Position numbers and translations under genes: made by a program. From assembly GCF_000003815.2 (NCBI RefSeq), contig NC_049983.1, positions 23,579,639-23,643,638 on the forward strand: a stretch of 64,000 nt of DNA, read 5' to 3'. This document shows positions 40,201 to 49,200 of this stretch, in pieces. Below the pieces are notes generated by a model, which ran no database searches, was not told the origin of the DNA, and was given only the letters and a program-made list of their open reading frames with translations. This DNA comes from Branchiostoma floridae. Its lineage: Eukaryota > Chordata > Leptocardii > Amphioxiformes > Branchiostomatidae. Each line of letters starts with the position of its first letter. Position 1 is the stretch's first letter.

Positions 40201-43200
40201 TAGTCAGAAAACAGTAACTGTATGTAATAATGATTAGCTTGTTGTACAGCACTCAGAGCACTGTCATTTTCAACACATCCCTACAAGTAATCTCCACGCG
40301 TGGCCAATTTACTCCTCTGCCAGCTAAACTCCTTCCCCCAGCTTATGTGCTGCCTTATGCCATGCAGCATCTGCTTGGAGATAACCTTTCATGTAGAGCC
40401 TCCTCTATATCTAGGGCAGGGCCTAGGGTGACAACCCTTCCATGGCAAACTCACTTGAGTCACTTCCCTGGCATTTACAAAATAGGGAGTTTGGCAACTT
40501 TGAAACTAGCATAGCAGTCCCACAACTAGAAGGACCAGCTTTTATTTTCGAGCGCTCGGGTTTGATTTTATCATGGTCATTACTGACAGAAGGGGGTCTG
40601 ATAGCCAGCAGCAGTTGTTTACTTTTAACACAGCTTGAAGGGCAAACTGGCAGCAAGGCACAGCTGGATTGAAAAGGCACAGAGGTGCTGACTTCATTCC
40701 TAAACCTCCTTGGTTTGAGCAGTCTATTAGCTAAAGTGGACATATTTTTAAGCTCTTTAAAAGGACCATCAAATTTTCACAAAACTTTAAGAAACATTGT
40801 TCATAGTTTAGCCCTAAATTGAAGACAACCTTGATTTACCCTACTGGTTTAACCATTTTAAATTCAAATATTAGTGTTATAGTGAACTTAGGTTTCTGAA
40901 ATTCTGTAATTCTTCTGAAATTTCTTCTATTAATAATGGACCTCTGAGTTCCAGAGTTCGAATCTCTTTGAAAATTGAAGGCCTTTGATCCTCAGCACTA
41001 CAAGTTACAGGTAGCCTGGACCTGGATTCTTGCTAATTGTTAATTGGACACCAGCATCATTTGCATATCTTTAGAACAATAGCTGACCTTACTTTGAACC
41101 CGCATTACAATAGCGCATACTTACTTGAATTTTCAACTAGAGGAAGCAAGCTCCTGGCTAATGTTACAAGGCCCAATTTTAGATTATGAAATATTCTCTG
41201 GAACAAACTTGCCAATGAAGCATAACAACTTCATGGCATTCCATCCCATTTATACTCAAGTGTTAATATCTTATGATGATCAAAAGATGACCAACCAGAT
41301 CAAGGAGGTTGAAAAGAGGGACCAGAATGAGATCAAACAAATCTCAGGTTGCGGGTTGGCGGAAACGGCTGCCCGGTCGGTCGGCGGAAACCGCTGCCCG
41401 GTCCGGTCCGGAGGTTGGTTTGGGGGGTTATGAGTGTACCAAATGTAAACAACATGGCTAAGCAATGCTGTCGCAACAGTAATTCAGGTGCATTTCTCGT
41501 GTAGGCTGACCCTACGTTCAACAGTAGCACTAATATCGTAAACATTACCGTAATTACCGTAATAGCGGCGTAATTTCGATCTTATACACGTTTACGGTAA
41601 ACACCAGATTTCGTTGATGCCAGCTCATTAACGTTTATAAGGTCGATAACGAGCCGCGTGTCCTCACCGTAAGAACTGATTAGCGCCTTGATTTTGTTAA
41701 TTTCGAAAATGTTGTCCCCAACACTAGTTTTGTATCTATATACTCTGAAACAAGAAAACTGTATGTTGGATTGATTGGGTTGTGTAATTACAATTAAATG
41801 ATTAAAATTCATCGAAGGTTTTCGGCATTCCATGCGGCGCACATTAGGTCGTTGACCCCGAAATACGCAGCGTGTGTAGACACGTGGATATGTGTGACAT
41901 GAGGCGCTTCTAATAGGGAACGGTAGTAAACTTTATCATTACTTGCTCTTCGGAATAGCTTTAGACAAATATGATGTGGGCATTGATCAGAGTATGAGTC
42001 ATTCGTGTTAATGAAATTAATTGCTAATTAAAAAAAATTCTCGAGCCAACCATGGCCACGTTGTTTATCGCGGTGTTATTTGGGCCGCCCTGAGACTGGA
42101 GGCGATTCTGCTGACTTTTTAGTGCTTTGGCCACGAACACATTTGTTAAATCTTTATTACCGGTATCTTCATTTCCGTCATGTGAGAAAATAGTATCGTG
42201 ATCAAAGAATTGCAGTTTCAGGCTGTTTGATTAATGATTAATTATGTTCTCATTAATATTCCGTCTACACGGTATTCAAAAGATGAATATTATTAATATT
42301 ACCGACCGCTCTCCACGTGATAGCGCCCCGTAATCACGATCGGATTTACAGCATGTACACGATTACGCTCGTCGTAATTTAGATACAGAATACTACCAGC
42401 CGTTTTCCAACCAAAACCCCGTCCAAAATTCCAACCAAAACCCCGACACGGTTTTGTATACGTTTATTCTACGATGAGTGTATGTTTGATATTGAGATTA
42501 CAACACTTTCTGCTGCAAGGAGACGCAGCTGCACTAGATACCTTACTCTGCTGCATGCAATACTCTAAACCCCCCCCCCCCAAACCAACCTCCGGACCGG
42601 ACCGGGCAGGGGTTTCCGCCGACCGACCGGGCAGCCGTTTCCGCCAACCCCTCAGGTTGCTGACCAAGGACCTTTCATCCTTGGCCACGTTGGTACTGTA
42701 TTTCAATGCATGCATGAAAGGAGCATTCAAACAAAGGAGTTCATTTAATGAAAACACCACAGCCGTGTAAGCACAACATAGGCTGTTAAACATGTCATGG
42801 CCAACTGACTCATACTTTGTGTGTAACACATTTGTTGAAACCAAGTTCTAGTTGCCTCTTCTCATGCAGGCATTGTTATGGCCGGTGTGGGAATTCCTAC
42901 CAGAAAATTCTTCTTGGCTGGGAGTGCTTTTAAGTTTTGTATTGAAAATGTTAGCACTTGACAAAATGGCAAAAGTAGACTTGTAAACTTCAACTGAAGA
43001 AATTGTTTATATATTGAAGGCAGTATACAATGTAATTATGGGGAGGGCACCCTAACATGCCAGGCTTTTTCATGCCCTTGAAGTTTAGTTCCCAGAGAGT
43101 TGTCAAGTTCAGAATGTGATTCAATGAATTCTTAACACATTCATCCATGGAACATACTTGGATAAAAAAATGGATTTATCTTGTTCATGCCCTGCGGATA

Positions 43201-46200
43201 CAAGGCCCTCTATTATGTATGAATATATTTCACTATATATTCACAGTCAGGTCTGATAAACAACTAATGCAATAGGCACAGTTTAACAGTTTCAAAAGAA
43301 ATTAAAAAAATCAAATTGATAAGAACTCCTTAGTGTTATTGCTTTAGATATGAATTATAAGGTCATTTCTGCAGGAATTCCTGCAGAAATTCCTGCAGAA
43401 AACATTCTTCCTGCAGGAATTTACCTTTGTCCTGCAGGAAATTTCTGCAGGAATTCCTGCAGGAAAAAGTTTTTCCTGCAGGAATTCCTGCAGGAAAAAT
43501 GCTTCCTGCAGGAATTCCTGCAGGACTTCCTGCAGGAAGAAAATTTTCAAAATGAATATTCATGAAAGTTATTATCATATTTCACAACTGTACATCATAC
43601 TTGTCAATCATATGTAAAGACTTTTCACCAAGTGCTTTTATATTGAAAATATAAGCCCATTTCAAAATGGGAAAAGTGGAATTCCAAAGTTATTGTGGAG
43701 CCTCTTCTCAGGCTTCTATCCCAGAAGCACTTTTGCGATAGAATACAACCTGGGAACTGAATGGCTTGGGGACTTGATCAATGTGCAGCTGGACGTTTTC
43801 ATTGACTGTCATGTTTTATGGTACATTTTGTAGTACTTTTTATGGTACATTTTGTAGTACATCTTGGGATGCACTATTGAGATATGCTTTCTGTGTTTCC
43901 TTGCACAATTAGAGGGATAAAACTCATATAGTTGCAATCAAAAGGACAAAATAGTGTTTAATCTGCATGGGATTAAGTTTGGTAAAATTTCCCATTATCT
44001 GTGTACACTGTATACATATCGTATTCAGCAGTGAGCAATTACCTCTGTGTAATAAACTTGCAATAAATATAACTTTTATTATAAGATTTGTCATCTTTTC
44101 TTTGCCTGATAAATAGATTTATCCATGAAAGAGAAATAAAAGTTACAAATATACAGTACGACAGGGCTTTGAAAAATTTTATCACTAACTAAAAGGATTG
44201 TTGCAGATATATATAATTTCATTCAGTTCCTCCATGCTTTTATTTCAGAAACAAGATGTCTTAGATAAATGACTGGGCCAATATCATTTCAAACATTTAA
44301 TAAACCTTCAAAACAGTATGTTTAGGTTCAACCAGATAGTTGAACATTTGTCAACAAGACAATTGTTCAACATACTTTCAACATTCCCGCACCTCCTGCG
44401 TCAAAGTTGAACACTACAGTACTGTACTCTGAAAATGCTCTGAACACAAGGGCACTCTTTCGAGATGAATGAGCATTTTGCTCCATGAAATCTAACTTGT
44501 GAAACATGTTACACAAAAATATTGTGTGTTAGAATATCTCGTGTGTAAGAATATAAGCTCCTGACTGCACTTTTTATGTGCACGTTTTTGATTGCCATCA
44601 AGAACAAAAAGTGAAGTCAACATCTTACATATGTGGGTGACATTTTTTAAAAGGCCAAGATGATTAAACAGCACTAAACAGAAAATAGTATTATCTTACA
44701 GACCAGTAATACGGACTTTCAAGAGATGTAACACCTGCTTTGTGAATAAAAGAATTAATGCAATAAAATACCATACTCAATGATGAGGGATATAAAGGAA
44801 GGCACTTTTTTTAAACTTCAGAAATCTTATTAACTGTGCTTGTGTCAAATGAGGAATGCAGCAACAGACTGCAACAGGTCAAAGTTCAACTCTAGTCTAC
44901 TCTGAAAATGCTCTCAACATCAAGACAAGGGCACTCTTTCCAGATGAATGAGCATTTTGCTCCATTAAATCTAACTTGTAAAACATGTTACACAAGAAAT
45001 ATTGTGTGTTTACTTAATATACTAATCACGAACTCCTGCTTTCCGGACACAATCCCTAGCCTCCTGCAGGCAGGGTGGCGGTGCCTTTGTGCTGCTGGTA
45101 GCTAAGGCTTCAGGAAGAACTACCATCACACCACACTCCAACCGCTGTAGCCAAAAGAAAGAGGTTGTTAAAATGTGTGTTCTTTCTTTCAACATTATCC
45201 TCACGTGTACTGTAATGGGCAGCTACGTTGCATATCTTATTTGGATTAGAAGAGGGATTTAGTTGTTTGATTCAAATATTACATACATTGTAACATATAG
45301 AGTATGGCCTAATAGTTTTGCAATGAATACAAATTTTTGTTCAACCTTAGTCAATCTTATATGCACATGAGCAGAAGATGGTGGCTAACCGATGGGTGAT
45401 GTACTCAACTAGTAATTAAGGAGAAGTAAAATAGTTAATAAAAACCCCAAGGATAGTGATGATGATCAAAAAGTCATAAAATTTTCAGCAAATTTGTGTT
45501 GTTCAACAGTTCCTTGTAACTTGCCTAGCATGCAAAATGAGATAAAGTTAAAGAATATGCAAGCACAGCACTATTAGGCTTCAAATGCAGGATCAGAGTC
45601 TGTTGTCTGTTCCTGATGGTTACAACAACGTCTTACCATTTCGTACTGAAGAGGAATATCCACCTCTTCAATCACGCACTTGTCCACGAGGTTTGCTTGG
45701 TCCTCTGTGAAGGCCCCTGAGTGCTGCACATCCCGTAGTTTTTCTTTATTGAAGGACAAGGTTTCAATGAGTTAGAGCTGTATGTGCAAGTAGAGAGAGA
45801 GACATGTACATTGAGCATGCATCACACAAGCCAACTGAGTTTTCTGCTCAGGAAAAGATACAGAAAACACGCATCTTAGTGTGTATTATAATTTCCCCAT
45901 ATGTATCTGTCTGATTACACTACAAGGATTGCTTTACTGATCGGCACTTGAAAACAAAAACAAAACTTGTAGATGGATGTAGAGTAGTGTTTAAGATTGC
46001 CTCCGCCCCCCTCCCACTATAATATTTACTAAAAGTAAAAACATGAATATCGACGTCTAAGAGAAACACTCAAATTTCCAAGCTCCATTCTGACTTCTGC
46101 TAGAGGGACTCATAAGCATCATACACAAATGGTTCGCAGGAAATATACAAAAGAAAACAACGACAACAAAAAAGGATCTTACTTGCGGTGGTGGAATTCG

Positions 46201-49200
46201 CACAACATCAGCCAGCATTCAGCGCAAGAGAAGTTCTGTCGAAATTTTTAAACTCTCGCAAGTAGACTCTCTCGACGTCTTGCGATCGCGAGGTCGAACC
46301 AAAAATGGAAAAATGGGCGTAAACAATCGCCGCTTGCAGTCCAGTCAATCACCATGATTGACGGCGACAAAGAAGCGCGTCTGGGATATCCAGGATGCGC
46401 TCTGGTTTAGAGCGCTTTTAGAATAGAAGCACATTTAGGATGCAGGCCTATCCCAGAAGTGCTTCTATCCTAAAAGCGCTTTTAGGATAGAGCACATTTG
46501 GGATAGTACATAAGTCTATGTGTGTTGGTCAGCAAGCCACAGAAGGAATATTTATTCATTTATTGAATATGAAAAAAAACTCAGTGACAAAATGCCTTCA
46601 TATAGAAGTTATTTATATAAACTTACCTTACTCCAGAACAATAGCGCCAATCTATCTCTGAATGAGACTTTTTCTTGGAAGGGATCATTTAAGTTAGTAG
46701 ATGACTATCAATGTTGTGAGTGTTGTGACATCATCATGGGTACCATTGTCCCGGTACAGGTCAGGAAAAATGAGGGCAGGGTTACAGCTACTTACCAGGT
46801 CCCTCGCCTCCAGGTTAGCCCCATTTTTTATCAGAAGCTCTGCTACCTCAGTCTGCCCGTACTTGCTGGCCACATGCAGGGATGTCTGGTTTCGCTGGAT
46901 AGAACAACAGTTTGGACAGTAACTGAATACAACATGACTGCCAAGAGACAAGTATACTGTCATAAAATGCTATGAAAAAACGCAAACGTGGACTGAAATG
47001 AATACAAATATAATTTTTTTTATCACTTCAAATGTTAGAGATCATATCAAAAGTATTTCTAATTATTGGTTTGATAAAATAAGGTAGATGGCAGAGAGTA
47101 CTTAACTTATATAGTATTTGTTTTCTTCTGTGTAAAATTTTAAGTGTGGCCCTTTGAAGCATGCAGCAGAGGTTAGCGCATGGGGAGTGCGAAAAGAACC
47201 TAATATGATAAAAAGTTCACAATCTTCTGCACCAACCGCTGCGTGCATACATGATTGTAGATGATAGTAAATCATGGAATAGTCATTCATGTAGCCTTAG
47301 TATTACGTTTACTATATTGCGACACTGACTTGGATGACATCCACATGCACATCTGGCTAGTAGGTGAAAGTCAAAAACCGTCTACTAGGTTCATGACTGA
47401 AGAAAGTGTGTCCATTTATAACATTTGAAACAGGTGCTTTTACTATTATTCTGCAATATAGCGATGTTTGGGAATGATTATGTACATTATGCACATTCAA
47501 TTAGTAAGTCTATTGTGTGTTGGTCGGGAAGCCACAGAAGGAATATTAATTTTATTCATTTATTTATTTATAGAATATGAAAAAAAACTCAGTGACAAAA
47601 TGCCTTTATATAAAAGTTATTTAAACTTACCTTACTCCAGAACAATAGCGTCAATCTATCTCTGAATGAGACTTTTTCTTGGAAGGGATCATTTCATTTA
47701 GTAGATGACTATCAATGTTGTGAGTGTTGTGACATCATCATGGTCACCATTGTCCCGGTACAGGTCAGGAAAAATGAGAGCAGGGTTATAGCTACTTACC
47801 TCGTCCCATGCCTCCAGGTCAGCCCCATTTTGGATCAGAAGCTCTGCTACCTCAGTCTGCCCACACTCGCTGGCCACATGCAGGGATGTCTGGTCAAGCT
47901 GGATAGAACAACAGTTGAGACAGTAACTGGTTACAACATGACTGCCAAGAGACAAGTATACTGTCATAAAATGCTATGAAAAACTGCAAACGTGGACTGA
48001 AATGAATACAAATATAATTTTTTTGATCACTTCAAATGTTAGAGATCATATCAAAAGTATTTCTAATTATTGGTTTGATAAAATAAGGTAGATGGCAGAG
48101 AGTACTTAACTTAGTATTTGTTTTCTTCTGTGTAAAATTTTAAGTGTGGCCCTTTGAAGCATGCAGCAGAGGTTGGCACATGGGGAGTGCGAAAAGAAAA
48201 TATGATAAAAAGGTCACAATCTTCTGCACCAACCGCTGCGTGCATACATTGTAGATGATAGTAAATAATGGAATAGTCATTCATGTAGCCTTAGTATTAC
48301 GTTTACTATATTGCAACACTGACTTGGATGACATCCACATGCACAACTGGCTAGTAGGTGAAAGTCAAAAACCGTCTACTAGGTTCATGACTGAAGAAAG
48401 TGTGTCCATTTTTAACATTTGAAACAGGTGCTTTTACTATTATTCTGCAATATAGCGATGTTTGGGAATGATTATGTACATTATGCACATTCAATTAGTA
48501 AGCCTATGTGTGTTGGTCGGGAAGCCACAGAAGGAATATTAATTTTATTCATTTATTTATTTATAGAATATGAAAAAAAACTCAGTGACAAAATGCCTTT
48601 ATATACAAGTTATTTAAACTTACCTTACTCCGGAACAATAGCGTATCTCTGAATGAGACTTTTTCTTGGAAGGGATCATTTAATTTAGTAGATGACTATC
48701 AATGTTGTAAGTGTTGTGACATCATCATGGTCACCATTGTCCAGGTACAGGACAGGAAAAATAAGAGCAGGGTTAAAGCTACTTACCCAGTCCCTCGCCT
48801 CCAGATCAGCCCCATTTTTTATCAGAAGCTCTGCTACCTCAGTCTGCCCGTTCCAGCTGGCCACATGCAGGGATGTCTGGTTTCCCTGGATAGAACAAAA
48901 GTTGGGACTGTCACAATAACTTAGGGTTACAAGATGTCTGCCCACAGACAGTCAGTATACTGTAATAAAATGCTATGAAAAAGTACAAACGTGTCATCAA
49001 ATAGCACTTAGTTTCTCATTTCAAAAGTTAGAGATAATTTTCAAAATGTCTTTGAATAATGGTTCATTTATACCTTTCTTCCTGTTAATGAAGAGCTCAT
49101 ATATGTTGTATCAATGTGAAAGGCTCAAAATAATTAACTAAGTTATGTCCATCATTGTGACCTTTAACAAATTTAACCCTGCTGTAAAAGTCATGCCTGA

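Larger units (their letters stand above)
34671..43704. mobile_element. 9-kb element with about 420-bp terminal inverted repeats
   Basis: Left arm 34671-35092 and right arm 43275-43704 are inverse complements, starting GAGGCTCCACAATAA and ending with its complement. Each inner part holds an array of the palindromic 12-mer TTCCTGCAGGAA (34848-35012 and 43364-43535). Between the arms lie LINE, MITE and MULE-like insertions and the gap. No transposase is recognisable in the interior, so it is non-autonomous or its coding part is lost. Confidence 0.75.
32837..46508. mobile_element. 13.7-kb composite of nested mobile elements splitting the ankyrin array
   Basis: Compared with uninterrupted sister units (AGTAGTAAGTCTATGTGTGT at about 31592), the sequence stops matching after AGTAGTAAG at 32836 and resumes at ATAAGTCTATGTGTGTTGGT at 46506, so TAAG may be the target duplication. 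Both ends of the insertion are rich in the hairpin word CCTAAAAGCGCTTTTAGG and end near GGGATAGTACA. The interior holds the nested elements listed below, one assembly gap and no host exon of the giant gene. Confidence 0.75.
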
